Part shown: positions 37,489 to 47,527 of the stretch, piece after piece
Position numbering within the stretch: position 1 is the first letter of the stretch
Layout: each line of letters starts with the position of its first letter
Source of the DNA: Collimonas fungivorans
GTDB taxonomy: Bacteria > Pseudomonadota > Gammaproteobacteria > Burkholderiales > Burkholderiaceae_D
Direction of reading: 5' to 3'
DNA: 64,000 nucleotides
Assembly: GCF_001584145.1 (NCBI RefSeq)
Contig: NZ_CP013232.1
Coordinates: 1,116,001 to 1,180,000 of the forward strand
Notes under the pieces: model-generated
Told to the model about the DNA's origin: nothing
The model's input: only the letters and a program-made list of their open reading frames with translations
Database searches by the model: none
Translations under genes and position numbers: made by a program

Positions 37489-38778
37489 ATGAAACTTCAC
37501 ATCAAAAACGGCCGCCTGATCGACCCCGCAAACAACATCGACGCACAGCAGGATCTGTATATCGCCGCCGGCAAGATCGTCGGCGTCGGCAGCGCGCCGG
37601 CTGATTTCTCCGCCAACAAGACGATTGACGCCAGCGGCCTGGTGGTGGCGCCGGGCCTGGTCGACCTGAGCGTGCGCTTGCGCGAGCCCGGTTACGAATA
37701 CAAGGCCACGCTGGAATCGGAAATGCAGGCCGCCATGCAAGGCGGCGTCACCAGCCTGGTGTGTCCGCCCGATACCGATCCTGTGCTGGACGAACCGGGC
37801 CTGGTGGAAATGCTGAAACACCGCGCCAAGAGCCTGAACCAGGCGCATGTCTATCCTCTGGGAGCCTTGACGGTCGGCCTCAAGGGCAAGGAACTGACGG
37901 AGATGGCCGAGCTGACCGACGCCGGCTGCATCGGCTTCGCCCAGGCGGAAGAGCCGATCCTGGACACCACTGTGCTGTTGCGCGCCATGCAGTACGCCCG
38001 CACCTTCGATTACACGGTGTGGCTGCGCCCGCAAGACCCTTACCTTGGCCATGGCGGTATTGCCCACAGCGGCGCGGTTGCGTCGCGGCTCGGCCTGTCG
38101 GGCGTGCCGACCATGGCGGAAACGATCCGCCTGCAAACCATTTTCGAACTGGTCCGTGCGACCGGCGCCCGCGTGCATTTGTGCCGTATTTCATCGGCGC
38201 CGGGGCTGGAACTGATCCGGGCCGCCAAGAAAGAGGGTTTGCCGATCACTTGCGACGTCGGCGCCCATCACATCCACATGACTGATGTCGATATCGGCTT
38301 TTTCGATTCCAACGCCAGGATGACGCCACCGTTCCGTTCGCAACGTGACCGCGATGCGATCCGGCAGGCGCTGCTGGATGGCACCGTCGACGCCATCTGC
38401 TCGGACCACACGCCGGTCGACGACGATGAAAAACTGCTGCCGTTCGGCGAAGCAACGCCCGGCGCTACCGGCCTTGAGCTGTTGTTGTCGCTGGCCCTGA
38501 AATGGGCCGACGAGTGTGTCGCCCCGGAGCAGCAAGGACTCAGCCGCGCACTGGCGAAAATCACCGCCGATGCAGCACGCGTGGCAGGCCTGGCCGCCGG
38601 CCAGTTGACAGTCGGCAGCGTCGCCGATATTTGCCTGTTCGATCCGGCCGTGCGCTGGAAAGTGGAAGCCAAGGAGCTGGCGAGCCAGGGCAAGCACACG
38701 CCGTTCCTCGGATATGAACTGTGCGGAAGGGTCAAGACCACGATTGTGGCTGGCCACATAGCATTCGAACGCGCATGA
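37489..38778 (+). CDS. pyrC': dihydroorotase-like PyrC', probably non-catalytic
   Basis: The 429-residue protein has the amidohydrolase TIM-barrel layout of dihydroorotase (MKLHIKNGRLIDP, ICSDHTPVDDDEK, a C-terminal composite domain). The first zinc motif, usually LVDxHVHxREPG, reads LVDLSVRLREPG: both His are lost (S61 and R63). That matches the inactive PyrC' partners of aspartate carbamoyltransferase known in Pseudomonas, which hold PyrB in a dodecamer. A true dihydroorotase should lie elsewhere. It follows pyrB by 70 bases and overlaps the acyltransferase gene by 4 bases (ATGA). Confidence 0.88.
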   Translation: MKLHIKNGRLIDPANNIDAQQDLYIAAGKIVGVGSAPADFSANKTIDASGLVVAPGLVDLSVRLREPGYEYKATLESEMQAAMQGGVTSLVCPPDTDPVLDEPGLVEMLKHRAKSLNQAHVYPLGALTVGLKGKELTEMAELTDAGCIGFAQAEEPILDTTVLLRAMQYARTFDYTVWLRPQDPYLGHGGIAHSGAVASRLGLSGVPTMAETIRLQTIFELVRATGARVHLCRISSAPGLELIRAAKKEGLPITCDVGAHHIHMTDVDIGFFDSNARMTPPFRSQRDRDAIRQALLDGTVDAICSDHTPVDDDEKLLPFGEATPGATGLELLLSLALKWADECVAPEQQGLSRALAKITADAARVAGLAAGQLTVGSVADICLFDPAVRWKVEAKELASQGKHTPFLGYELCGRVKTTIVAGHIAFERA

Positions 38779-39539
38779 GGCAGCTGTGGTTCGCCTTGCG
38801 CCTGGTGCGGGTGCTGCTGCACCTGCTGATAGGCTTGTGGACTTGTGCCGTGGTGTTTCCGCTGACCGACAACGCTGGACGGCAACGGCGCATACGGCTG
38901 TGGTCGATCCAGCTGCTGGCGATCTGCCGCGTCGAGGTCACGCTGCGCAATCCGCACAACAGCATGGCGGCGGCGCGCGCCTTGATCGTTGCCAACCATG
39001 TTTCGTGGCTCGATATCTTTGTCATTAACTCGATCCAGACCTGCCAGTTCGTGGCCAAGTCGGATATCCGCGACTGGCCCTTGATCGGCTGGCTGTGCGA
39101 CAAGGGTGGCACGATTTTCATCGCGCGCGGCAAGCAGCGCGATGTGCGGCGCATATTCCAGGGGCTGGTGACGAGTATCGAAGCCGGCGCGCGGGTTGCC
39201 TTCTTCCCTGAGGGGACCACGGCCGCGCAGGGTTCTCTCCTGCCTTTCCACGCCAACCTGTTCGAAGCCGCGCTCGACGCCAAGGTGCCGGTGCAGCCGT
39301 ATGCCTTGCGTTACCTGGATGAGCAGGGAGGGCTGCATCCGGCTGCGAATTTTATCGGCGACATGACGTTTGCCGAAAGCATGCTGGCGATCCTGAAAGC
39401 CCCGTCAATGAAAGCGGAGCTGGTCCAGCTGGCGCCTATCGATACGACCGGATCGCATCGCCGCGACCTGGCTGTCCTCGCACATGCCGCGATTGCCGAG
39501 GCGTTGGAGATCACGGAAAAAAAAGTGGCAGATACCTGA
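38775..39539 (+). CDS. PlsC-type 1-acyl-glycerol-3-phosphate acyltransferase family protein
   Basis: The 254-residue protein has the glycerolipid acyltransferase motifs: NHVSWLDIF (NHxxxxD, catalytic His-Asp), then GTIFIARGK, and FFPEGTTAAQG (FPEGT) for substrate binding. An N-terminal membrane segment (LVRVLLHLLIGLWTCAVVF) anchors it. It probably acylates lysophosphatidic acid or a related lipid (for example ornithine-lipid type OlsA); the sequence does not settle which. The start overlaps the pyrC' stop, so it is coupled to the pyr genes. Confidence 0.9.
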   Translation: MRQLWFALRLVRVLLHLLIGLWTCAVVFPLTDNAGRQRRIRLWSIQLLAICRVEVTLRNPHNSMAAARALIVANHVSWLDIFVINSIQTCQFVAKSDIRDWPLIGWLCDKGGTIFIARGKQRDVRRIFQGLVTSIEAGARVAFFPEGTTAAQGSLLPFHANLFEAALDAKVPVQPYALRYLDEQGGLHPAANFIGDMTFAESMLAILKAPSMKAELVQLAPIDTTGSHRRDLAVLAHAAIAEALEITEKKVADT

Positions 39540-39540
39540 T

Positions 39541-40374
39541 TTATCCCGGCCGCTGCGCTTGCGGGCAGCCGACCTGGAGCAGCAAACGGTCGGACAGCCG
39601 CACCGCGCTGAGTTTGCCCCCCCACACGCAGCCGGTATCCAACCCGATCAGGTTCGGCCTGAGCACCAGTCCCAGGGTTGACCAATGGCCGTACACCACC
39701 GTCACGTCCTGGGTCTGCCGCCGCGGCACATCGAACCAGGGCAGGTAGCCGGGCAGGGATATGCCGGTGCTTTCCTTGGCAGCGAGCTCCATGGTGCCGT
39801 CTTCAGTACAGAACCGCAATCGGGTCAAGGCGTTGACGATGCAACGCAAGCGTTCGTTGCCTTGCAGCGCATCGTCCCAGCGCAATGGCTGGTTGCCATA
39901 CATTTCACGCAAAAAATCTACCCAATGCGGGCCGCGCAGCACAGTTTCGACTTCTTGCGCCAGCGCTACCGTCTTGGCGGCTGACCATTGCGGCAACACG
40001 CCGGCGTGTAAAAACAGATGGTCTTGTTCCAGCAGGGCCAGGGGCCGCTGCCTTAACCAGTCGAGCAGTTCATCGCGATCGGGCGCGTCGAGAATCTCCT
40101 GCAGCGTATCGCCGCGGTGCAGCTTGCGGATGCCGTGTGCAGCGGCCAGCAGGTGCAGGTCGTGGTTGCCGAGCACTGCCTGGGCGCGATCGCCCAGCGA
40201 GCGGATCAGGCGCAGCGTTGCCAGCGATTGCGGGCCGCGGTTGACCAGATCGCCGACAAAAACCAGATGTGCGTCGGGGGTGCTTGCGTCAATGCGTTTT
40301 AGTAAATCGAGCAGGCTTTGGTAGCAGCCTTGCAAGTCGCCGATGGCAAATAACGTGGAACTGATAGGTGTCAT
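39541..40374 (-). CDS. apaH: diadenosine tetraphosphatase, symmetrical
   Basis: ApaH cleaves Ap4A into two ADP. The 277-residue protein is a calcineurin-type phosphoesterase: [13 protein letters not shown] holds metal ligands (GDxxG), [14 protein letters not shown] the GDxxxRG motif, and [16 protein letters not shown] the GNHD/E motif with the family-specific [16 protein letters not shown] and a late [17 protein letters not shown] segment are also canonical. The ATG at 40374 gives the usual N-terminus. It converges on the acyltransferase gene with a 1-base gap. Confidence 0.94.
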   Translation of the reverse strand: MTPISSTLFAIGDLQGCYQSLLDLLKRIDASTPDAHLVFVGDLVNRGPQSLATLRLIRSLGDRAQAVLGNHDLHLLAAAHGIRKLHRGDTLQEILDAPDRDELLDWLRQRPLALLEQDHLFLHAGVLPQWSAAKTVALAQEVETVLRGPHWVDFLREMYGNQPLRWDDALQGNERLRCIVNALTRLRFCTEDGTMELAAKESTGISLPGYLPWFDVPRRQTQDVTVVYGHWSTLGLVLRPNLIGLDTGCVWGGKLSAVRLSDRLLLQVGCPQAQRPG

Positions 40375-40766
40375 GTTTGGCAGCGATTGCAGCAATTGAG
40401 GTTTGGTATTGTAGATCGCCAGTCAGTTTCTTGAAGCTCTCATTATGTTTTATGTACGCGCAGTCGGCATCGGAATCCAGCATGGGGATTGATAGAGGAC
40501 GAGCGCGGCACTTCTTGTATTTATTACTGTCTGAAGTTGATTAAAAGTTCCGAATTATTGTTTAGTTGTTATTCTGCAACAAATTGTTACATTGCTTACC
40601 AATATGCACCGAGTTAAACATCGTTAAATGATATTTAAGTAACTTATATTGGCCAGCAATAGTGGATAATTCGGGGTTAAGCACGAATTTGGTGAATTGG
40701 AAGAGACGCGTAGTATCCAAAGCTGGCCGCGCAAATTCTTCAGAACTCTATTTTTAGGACAAATAC
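40375..40766. promoter_or_regulatory. AT-rich intergenic region ahead of the O-antigen cluster
   Basis: These 392 bases between divergent apaH and rmlB hold no convincing gene. They are clearly AT-richer than the left flank. A TACAAT (minus strand, 40408-40413) could be the apaH -10 box, and GATAAT at 40665-40670 a -10 for the polysaccharide genes; neither has a good -35. I do not see a JUMPstart/ops element. A promoter for the cluster is inferred from position. Confidence 0.45.
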
Positions 40767-41846
40767 ATGATTTTCATTACCGGCGGGGCTGGATTTATTG
40801 GGTCCAATTTCGTACTCGACTGGTTGGCGCAAAATGACGAGCCAGTGATTAATTTCGATAAACTGACTTACGCTGGCAACATGAATAATCTGGCGAGCGT
40901 TCGCCAGGATCCGCGCCATATTTTTGTACAGGGTGATATCGGCGATACAGCACAAGTTGCCGCTCTGTTCGCACAATACAAGCCGCGCGCGATTGTCCAC
41001 TTTGCCGCTGAGAGCCATGTCGACCGTTCGATCCACGGCCCGGCGGCTTTTGTGGAAACCAATGTCAACGGCACTTTCGGCCTGCTGGAAGCCACCCGCG
41101 CCTATTGGAGCGCGCTGCCGGATGCTGAAAAAGCGGCATTCCGTTTTCTGCATGTCTCGACCGATGAAGTATATGGCACGCTAGGCCCTGCCGACGCCCC
41201 GTTCAGCGAAACTACCCAGTACGCGCCCAATAGCCCATATTCGGCATCGAAAGCAGCTTCGGACCATCTGGTGCGCTCTTATCACCACACGTACGGATTG
41301 CCGACGCTGACCACCAATTGCTCCAACAATTACGGTTCTTACCACTTCCCCGAAAAACTGATCCCGTTAATTATTACCAATGCGCGCGCCGGCAAGCCGC
41401 TGCCGATATATGGCGACGGGCAGCAGGTGCGCGACTGGCTTTATGTCAACGACCACTGCGCCGCGATCCGTCGCGTGCTGGAAGCGGGCAAGCCAGGAGA
41501 AGTTTATAACGTCGGCGGCTGGAATGAGAAAGCCAACCTGGATGTGGTCCATACGCTATGCGACATTCTGGATGAACTCGATCCGAAGGCAACGGGCAGC
41601 TATCGCGACCAGATTACCTACGTCACCGATCGTCCAGGTCACGACCGCCGCTATGCCATCGACGCCGGCAAGATCGAGCGTGAGCTGGGCTGGAAGCCGG
41701 TGGAAACTTTTGATACCGGCATCCGCAAGACCGTGCAGTGGTACCTGGCCAACCAGGATTGGGTAAAAAATGTCCAATCTGGCGATTATCTGAAATGGGT
41801 TGAGAAAAATTACGAGCAACGCCAAAGCTCGGGGGAGGCAGCGTAA
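40767..41846 (+). CDS. rmlB: dTDP-glucose 4,6-dehydratase
   Basis: RmlB converts dTDP-glucose to dTDP-4-keto-6-deoxyglucose, step two of dTDP-L-rhamnose synthesis. The 359-residue extended short-chain dehydrogenase has [17 protein letters not shown] (NAD loop), [15 protein letters not shown], the STDEVYGTL active-site region, and the [15 protein letters not shown] catalytic Tyr-Lys. [19 protein letters not shown] is canonical for RmlB. It is the first of rmlB-A-C-D; its stop overlaps the rmlA start (TAATG), consistent with one transcript. Confidence 0.97.
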   Translation: MIFITGGAGFIGSNFVLDWLAQNDEPVINFDKLTYAGNMNNLASVRQDPRHIFVQGDIGDTAQVAALFAQYKPRAIVHFAAESHVDRSIHGPAAFVETNVNGTFGLLEATRAYWSALPDAEKAAFRFLHVSTDEVYGTLGPADAPFSETTQYAPNSPYSASKAASDHLVRSYHHTYGLPTLTTNCSNNYGSYHFPEKLIPLIITNARAGKPLPIYGDGQQVRDWLYVNDHCAAIRRVLEAGKPGEVYNVGGWNEKANLDVVHTLCDILDELDPKATGSYRDQITYVTDRPGHDRRYAIDAGKIERELGWKPVETFDTGIRKTVQWYLANQDWVKNVQSGDYLKWVEKNYEQRQSSGEAA

Positions 41847-42739
41847 TGACTAAACCTCAGAACCGTAAAGGCATCATTCTCGCGGGAGGCTCTGGCACTC
41901 GCTTGTATCCAGTCACCATGGCAGTGTCGAAACAATTGCTGCCGGTGTATGACAAGCCGATGATCTATTATCCGCTGACCACCCTGATGCTGGCCGGGAT
42001 AAGGGAAATCCTGATTATTTCAACGCCTCAGGACACGCCCAGATTCAAGGAGTTGCTGGGCGACGGCCGGCAATGGGGGATTGAGTTGAGCTATGCGGTG
42101 CAACCGACTCCGGATGGCCTGGCTCAGGCATTCATTATCGGCCGTGATTTTGTCGGTGATGCACCGTCGGCCTTGATCCTGGGCGACAACATCTACTACG
42201 GCCACGACTTCGAAAGCCAGTTGCGTGCAGCTTCGGCCCGTACCGAAGGCTCCACTGTATTTGCTTATCACGTACATGATCCGGAGCGTTACGGCGTGGT
42301 CGAGTTCGACGACCAGCGGCGCGCTGTCAGCATCGAAGAAAAACCTCAGCAACCCAAATCCAATTACGCTGTCACCGGGCTGTATTTTTATGACCGCGAG
42401 GTATGCGACATTGCCGCCGGCATCAAGCCGTCTCCACGCGGAGAGTTGGAGATTACCGATGTGAACCGCGTATACCTGGAGCGGCAGCGCCTGAATGTCG
42501 AGCTGATGGGGCGCGGAATGGCATGGCTGGACACCGGTACTCACGAATCGTTGCTGGAAGCCGGGCAATTCATTGCCACCATTGAGAACCGTCAAGGCCT
42601 GAAAGTGGCTTGCCCGGAAGAAATCGCCTTTCGCACGGGATATATCAATGCCGAGCAACTGGAGCAACTGGCGCAGCCGCTGAAGAAAAACGGATATGGC
42701 CAATATCTGCTGGGCCTATTAAAAGATAAGGTATTTTAA
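41846..42739 (+). CDS. rmlA: glucose-1-phosphate thymidylyltransferase
   Basis: RmlA makes dTDP-glucose from dTTP and glucose-1-phosphate. The 297-residue protein begins with the nucleotidyltransferase loop [16 protein letters not shown], followed by [28 protein letters not shown] and [17 protein letters not shown], all standard for Rml[17 protein letters not shown] near the C-terminus is also conserved. It lies between rmlB and rmlC with almost no spacing. Confidence 0.97.
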   Translation: MTKPQNRKGIILAGGSGTRLYPVTMAVSKQLLPVYDKPMIYYPLTTLMLAGIREILIISTPQDTPRFKELLGDGRQWGIELSYAVQPTPDGLAQAFIIGRDFVGDAPSALILGDNIYYGHDFESQLRAASARTEGSTVFAYHVHDPERYGVVEFDDQRRAVSIEEKPQQPKSNYAVTGLYFYDREVCDIAAGIKPSPRGELEITDVNRVYLERQRLNVELMGRGMAWLDTGTHESLLEAGQFIATIENRQGLKVACPEEIAFRTGYINAEQLEQLAQPLKKNGYGQYLLGLLKDKVF

Positions 42740-42741
42740 AC

Positions 42742-43287
42742 ATGCAAGTACAAACCACGAATATTCCTGAAGTACTGATTTTCGAGCCGAAGGTTTTCGG
42801 CGATGATCGCGGCTTTTTTTATGAGAGCTTCAACGAACGTCGTTTCAATGAGCTGACCGGCCTTAACGTTAGCTTTGTTCAGGACAATCACTCCAAATCC
42901 GCCAAGAATGTCCTGCGCGGACTGCATTACCAGATTCGCCAGCCGCAAGGCAAACTGGTGCGCGTGGTGGCTGGAGAGGTATTTGACGTTGCCGTCGATG
43001 TGCGCAAAAGCTCGCCGACTTTCGGTCATTGGGTCGGTGTAACGCTGTCGGCTGAAAACAAGCGTCAATTGTGGATACCTGAAGGATTTGCGCATGGTTT
43101 TGTGGTTACCAGCGAGTCAGCAGAATTTTTATACAAGACCACTGATTATTGGGCGCCTGAATTCGAGCGCAGCATTCTCTGGAATGACCCCGCGATTGGC
43201 ATCGACTGGCCAATCAGTGATGCGCCGATGCTTTCCGGGAAGGATCAGCTGGGTAAAATTCTCGCTGATGCAGAGGTGTTCGCGTGA
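42742..43287 (+). CDS. rmlC: dTDP-4-dehydrorhamnose 3,5-epimerase
   Basis: RmlC epimerises C3 and C5 of dTDP-4-keto-6-deoxyglucose. The 181-residue cupin protein shows FEPKVFGDDRGFFYESF, the NHSKSAKNVLRGLHYQ motif with the catalytic His, GEVFDVAVDVRKSSPTFG, and LWIPEGFAHGFVV. Length and motifs are canonical. It overlaps rmlD by 4 bases (GTGA). Confidence 0.97.
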   Translation: MQVQTTNIPEVLIFEPKVFGDDRGFFYESFNERRFNELTGLNVSFVQDNHSKSAKNVLRGLHYQIRQPQGKLVRVVAGEVFDVAVDVRKSSPTFGHWVGVTLSAENKRQLWIPEGFAHGFVVTSESAEFLYKTTDYWAPEFERSILWNDPAIGIDWPISDAPMLSGKDQLGKILADAEVFA

Positions 43288-44153
43288 AGATTCTTATTAC
43301 CGGGAAGACTGGTCAAGTCGGCTATGAGCTAGAGCGCAGCATGCAAGGTCTTGGTGAAATTATTGCCCTTGGTCGTAGCCAAATGAACTTGGCTGATTTA
43401 ACTCAGGTACGGGACGTTATTCGTGAGATTAAACCTAATCTCATCATTAATCCCGCCGCCTACACGGCTGTTGATCAGGCCGAAAGCGAACCTGACATCG
43501 CCATGCGCATCAATGGCGAGGCTCCCGGCGTTATCGCGGAGGAAGCAAAGAAACTCAATGCGGCAGTTATACATTACAGTACCGATTATGTTTTCGACGG
43601 CAGTAAAAATACCCCCTATGTTGAGACTGACTCGACATGTCCTATCAATGTCTATGGCAGAAGCAAGCTAGCAGGCGAGCAGGCGATCCAAGCCACCGGT
43701 GTTCCACATCTGATTCTTCGCACCAGCTGGGTCTACGGTATGCGAGGGAAAAATTTTCTGCTCACGGTATTGCGTTTGGCTGCAGAGCGTAATGAGTTGC
43801 GCATGATCGCGGATCAGCGCGGAGCGCCTACATGGAGCCGTACAATTGCTGACACCACGGCTCATGTGGTAGCACTTGGCAAAGGTATGCAGGATCCTCA
43901 GGACTGGTGGCAAGAGCGCTCGGGAATCTATCATTTGACCGCACAAGGCCAGACTACCTGGTTTGAATTTACGCAGGCAATCCTGGAAAATGCGCGGCTT
44001 GCCAATAAACCGCTTGTCATGCCAATCACGGCACAGGATTACCCGTTGCCTGCTAAGCGTCCGGCATATTCAAGCCTGTCCTGCGAGCGCTTGATGAATA
44101 CTTTCTGCGGCTTGCCTGATTGGGATGCTGCATTGAAACTATGCCAGGGATGA
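43284..44153 (+). CDS. rmlD: dTDP-4-dehydrorhamnose reductase
   Basis: RmlD reduces dTDP-4-keto-rhamnose to dTDP-L-rhamnose. The 289-residue short-chain dehydrogenase has ILITGKTGQVGYELERS, the IINPAAYTAVDQAE signature, STDYVFDGSKNTPYVE, and VYGRSKLAGEQAI (catalytic Tyr-Lys). It completes the rml set. It starts at a GTG overlapping rmlC. After it, 44154-44309 holds no visible gene before the dideoxyhexose genes begin. Confidence 0.96.
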   Translation: MKILITGKTGQVGYELERSMQGLGEIIALGRSQMNLADLTQVRDVIREIKPNLIINPAAYTAVDQAESEPDIAMRINGEAPGVIAEEAKKLNAAVIHYSTDYVFDGSKNTPYVETDSTCPINVYGRSKLAGEQAIQATGVPHLILRTSWVYGMRGKNFLLTVLRLAAERNELRMIADQRGAPTWSRTIADTTAHVVALGKGMQDPQDWWQERSGIYHLTAQGQTTWFEFTQAILENARLANKPLVMPITAQDYPLPAKRPAYSSLSCERLMNTFCGLPDWDAALKLCQG

Positions 44154-44309
44154 AGTGCAACTAACGCAATCTTAGTACTTGCCCACGAGCACCGGACACA
44201 TCGGTCTCTTCGAGCGATTTGAGATGGACTGATATATGTATTTGCAATAAACAGTACGGTTCAAGCCAGTGGCCCAAACACAATCAATATCATTGAAACA
44301 AAAAAATCT

Positions 44310-45083
44310 ATGAAGACAGTTATCCTTGCCGGGGGGTTAGGCACACGCATTAGCGAAGAAACCACAAGTCGTCCTAAACCGATGATTGAGATTGGCGGAA
44401 GGCCGATCTTGTGGCATATCATGAAAATATACTCATCCTATGGACTGAATGATTTCGTGATCTGCTGCGGTTATAAGGGCTATATGATCAAGGAGTATTT
44501 TGCCAATTACTTCCTGCATATGTCAGACGTAACATTTGATATGAGCAAGAACAACATGGAGGTACATCATCGGAACGCAGAACCTTGGCGCGTCACATTA
44601 ATTGACACCGGTGAAGAAACCATGACAGGCGGCCGTCTCAAGCGGGTAGCATCTTATATTCAGGATGAAGAGGCTTTTTGCTTCACTTACGGCGATGGCG
44701 TGAGCGATGTGAATATTTCTGAATTGATTGCTTTTCACAAGGCGCAGAAGGTCAAGGCAACTCTTACCGCGACGCTGCCGCCAGGGCGTTTTGGTGCACT
44801 CGACTTTGATGGACATAAGGTTCGCAGCTTCAAGGAAAAGCCCAAAGGCGATGGCGGGATGATTAATGGCGGCTTCTTTGTGCTGTCGCCTGAGGTGCTT
44901 CAGTACCTCGATGGGGATAGCTGTATCTGGGAGCGCAAACCGCTCGAAATGCTGGCCGACGAAGGTCAGCTAGCCGCGTTTCATCATGGTGGCTTCTGGC
45001 AACCAATGGATACCTTGCGCGATAAAAATTATCTGGAAGAACTGTGGCAATCCGGTAAAGCACCTTGGAAGGTATGGCCGTGA
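44310..45083 (+). CDS. rfbF: glucose-1-phosphate cytidylyltransferase
   Basis: RfbF (DdhA/AscA) makes CDP-glucose, the entry to CDP-3,6-dideoxyhexoses. The 257-residue protein has [54 protein letters not shown] and [16 protein letters not shown], closely matching Salmonella and Yersinia RfbF. It is followed by rfbG, whose start overlaps its end by several bases. Confidence 0.96.
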   Translation: MKTVILAGGLGTRISEETTSRPKPMIEIGGRPILWHIMKIYSSYGLNDFVICCGYKGYMIKEYFANYFLHMSDVTFDMSKNNMEVHHRNAEPWRVTLIDTGEETMTGGRLKRVASYIQDEEAFCFTYGDGVSDVNISELIAFHKAQKVKATLTATLPPGRFGALDFDGHKVRSFKEKPKGDGGMINGGFFVLSPEVLQYLDGDSCIWERKPLEMLADEGQLAAFHHGGFWQPMDTLRDKNYLEELWQSGKAPWKVWP

Positions 45084-46168
45084 ATCCATTATTTTGGGCA
45101 GGCAAGAAAGTGTTTCTCACGGGCCATACTGGTTTCAAGGGAAGCTGGCTGAGCTTATGGCTGCAGCAGCTTGGCGCCGAGGTTACAGGTTTTGCCCTGC
45201 CTCCTCCTACCGATCCAAGTCTGTTTGATATCGCAGGTGTTGCGCAAGGAATGACTTCGGTCATCGGCGATATCCGGGACGGTGCAGTGTTGGCCGATGC
45301 AATGCTGCGAGCTGCGCCTGACGTTGTGATCCACATGGCGGCGCAGCCATTAGTACGCCGCTCTTATGTTGATCCGGTCGAAACGTATTCCACAAATATC
45401 ATGGGTACTGTGCATTTGCTGGAGGCAGTGCGCCGAACGCGGTCAGTACGTGCCGTGGTCAATGTCACAACCGATAAGTGCTACGAGAATAAAGAGTGGG
45501 TTTGGGGTTATCGCGAGAATGAGCCAATGGGAGGTTTTGATCCTTACAGCAACAGTAAGGGGTGCGCTGAACTGGTTACCGCAGCGTACCGTAACTCATT
45601 TTTCAATTCTGCAAAATATGATGAGCATCGGGTCGGATTGGCAACGGCACGGGCTGGTAATGTGATCGGTGGCGGGGACTGGGCCCAGGATCGGTTGATT
45701 CCAGATATTCTGGCCGCCTTTGAGAAAGGGGAGCCAGTGGTGATACGTAATCCGCATGCTACACGGCCGTGGCAGCATGTACTGGAACCATTGCGTGGCT
45801 ATTTAACCCTGGCTGAAAAACTTAGCACCGAGGGAGCTGCATTCGCCGACGGCTGGAATTTTGGTCCGCATAGCGATGATGCTCGTCCGGTCGAGTGGAT
45901 TGTCAACCAACTCGCGATAAAATGGGAAGACGATGCCGATTGGAAAATTGACGCCGGAGTGCATCCGCACGAAGCCCACTATTTAAAGCTCGATATCTCC
46001 AAAGCTGAGCTACTGCTTGACTGGCGGCCTGCTATGAGGCTTGAGCAATCGCTTGGGCTGATTGTTGACTGGTCTCGCGAAAAGCGCGCTGGCAGCAATA
46101 TGCGCAAGTTTACACAGGCGCAAATCCAGGCTTATCAGGCGCAGGCGCTGACTTCTCATCCTATTTGA
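45074..46168 (+). CDS. rfbG: CDP-glucose 4,6-dehydratase
   Basis: RfbG (DdhB/AscB) converts CDP-glucose to CDP-4-keto-6-deoxyglucose. The 364-residue protein shows [18 protein letters not shown] (the family-specific NAD loop), [32 protein letters not shown] and [13 protein letters not shown] with the Ser-x3-Lys region, and [18 protein letters not shown]. The ATG at 45074 was chosen; a GTG at 45080 overlapping the rfbF stop (GTGA) is equally plausible and gives the shorter classic N-terminus. Confidence 0.96.
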   Translation: MAVNPLFWAGKKVFLTGHTGFKGSWLSLWLQQLGAEVTGFALPPPTDPSLFDIAGVAQGMTSVIGDIRDGAVLADAMLRAAPDVVIHMAAQPLVRRSYVDPVETYSTNIMGTVHLLEAVRRTRSVRAVVNVTTDKCYENKEWVWGYRENEPMGGFDPYSNSKGCAELVTAAYRNSFFNSAKYDEHRVGLATARAGNVIGGGDWAQDRLIPDILAAFEKGEPVVIRNPHATRPWQHVLEPLRGYLTLAEKLSTEGAAFADGWNFGPHSDDARPVEWIVNQLAIKWEDDADWKIDAGVHPHEAHYLKLDISKAELLLDWRPAMRLEQSLGLIVDWSREKRAGSNMRKFTQAQIQAYQAQALTSHPI

Positions 46169-46188
46169 ACTTAATTAAATCTTACATC

Positions 46189-47511
46189 ATGCAAAACGAC
46201 AAAACCCAAAGCCTCCGCGAACAAATAGCTAAACTGGTTGAAGAGTACGCCACCATTGCGCTGGCGCCGGATGTGTTCCTGCCGGGCGGCACCATGATTC
46301 CGCCATCGGGAAAGCTGCTCGATGCCAATGAGCTTAAAAACATGGTCGAGGCCTCACTCGACGGCTGGTTGACGACAGGCCGCTTCAATGCCGAGTTTGA
46401 AAAAAAACTGGCCGCGTTCATTGGCGTCAAACACCTCATCACCGTCAATTCCGGCTCGTCGGCCAACCTTGTCGCATTCAGCACACTGACGTCGCCGACG
46501 TTAGGTGACCGGGCGATCAAACATGGCGATGAAGTGATTGGCGTGGCTGCTGGCTTTCCAACAACGGTTAATCCGATTCTTCAGTTCGGCGCAGTGCCTG
46601 TGTTTGTTGACGTAGATCATCTGACCCATAACATAGACGCGAGCAAGATCGAAGCAGCCATTGGACCTAAGACCAAAGCCATCATGCTGGCGCATTCGCT
46701 GGGAAATCCATTCAATCTCGATGTGGTTACCGCGTTATGTAAAAAATACAACTTGTGGCTGGTGGAGGATTGCTGCGATGCATTAGGCAGTACCTACCGC
46801 GGTCAAATGGTCGGTACTTTCGGGGATATCGCCACGCTGAGTTTTTACCCGGCACACCATATCACGATGGGGGAAGGCGGAGCCGTATTCACCAATAACG
46901 ACGAACTTAAGACCATTGCTGAAAGTTTCCGCGACTGGGGCCGCGACTGCTATTGTGCGCCGGGCAAGGACAATACTTGCGGTAAACGCTTTTGCTGGAA
47001 ACTGGGGGACTTGCCTGAAGGCTATGACCACAAATACATCTATAGCCATTTGGGTTACAACCTCAAAATCACAGATATGCAGGCTGCTTGCGGCCTAGCT
47101 CAGCTGGATAAGGCACCACAGTTCATACAAGCGCGCAAGGATAATTATGCTTTTCTGAAGCGCCGGCTGAAAGATTGCGAAGAATTCATGAGTCTGCCGG
47201 AGCCGACTGAACACTCGGATCCTTCATGGTTCGGCTTCCCCATCACACTGAAAGAAAATTGCCCTGTGACTCGGTTGGATCTTCTGACCTACCTGGAGCA
47301 GAACAAAGTTGGCACTCGGTTATTGTTTGCCGGTAATCTGACGCGTCAACCGTATATGCAAGGGGCCAAATACCGTATCAGTAGTGAATTAACCAATACC
47401 GACAATGTTATGAACAATACCTTTTGGATAGGGGTACAACCTTCGTTAACGCCTGCCATGCTGGAATTTGCGGCGAGCAAGATCGAGACTTATCTCGGCG
47501 TCAATTTCTGA
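46189..47511 (+). CDS. rfbH: CDP-4-keto-6-deoxyglucose 3-dehydrase (E1)
   Basis: RfbH (DdhC/AscC) is the PMP- and [2Fe-2S]-dependent E1 that removes the C3 hydroxyl. The 440-residue protein is an aminotransferase-fold enzyme in which the PLP lysine is replaced by His in [16 protein letters not shown] (H223-H224), the hallmark of E1. The iron-sulfur Cys set appears in [18 protein letters not shown]. Its electron-donor reductase E3 (RfbI/DdhD) is not in this window. The ATG at 46189 lies 20 bases after rfbG; a TTG at 46165 is rejected. Confidence 0.96.
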   Translation: MQNDKTQSLREQIAKLVEEYATIALAPDVFLPGGTMIPPSGKLLDANELKNMVEASLDGWLTTGRFNAEFEKKLAAFIGVKHLITVNSGSSANLVAFSTLTSPTLGDRAIKHGDEVIGVAAGFPTTVNPILQFGAVPVFVDVDHLTHNIDASKIEAAIGPKTKAIMLAHSLGNPFNLDVVTALCKKYNLWLVEDCCDALGSTYRGQMVGTFGDIATLSFYPAHHITMGEGGAVFTNNDELKTIAESFRDWGRDCYCAPGKDNTCGKRFCWKLGDLPEGYDHKYIYSHLGYNLKITDMQAACGLAQLDKAPQFIQARKDNYAFLKRRLKDCEEFMSLPEPTEHSDPSWFGFPITLKENCPVTRLDLLTYLEQNKVGTRLLFAGNLTRQPYMQGAKYRISSELTNTDNVMNNTFWIGVQPSLTPAMLEFAASKIETYLGVNF

Positions 47512-47527
47512 CCAGGTAAGGCCGCCA

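Noticed and set aside
40289..40483. 64-residue minus-strand ORF upstream of apaH
   Set aside because: Overlaps the apaH start and promoter area and shows no conserved feature.
40375..40766. JUMPstart/ops element before the O-antigen cluster
   Set aside because: No GGCGGTAG-type ops sequence was found in this region.
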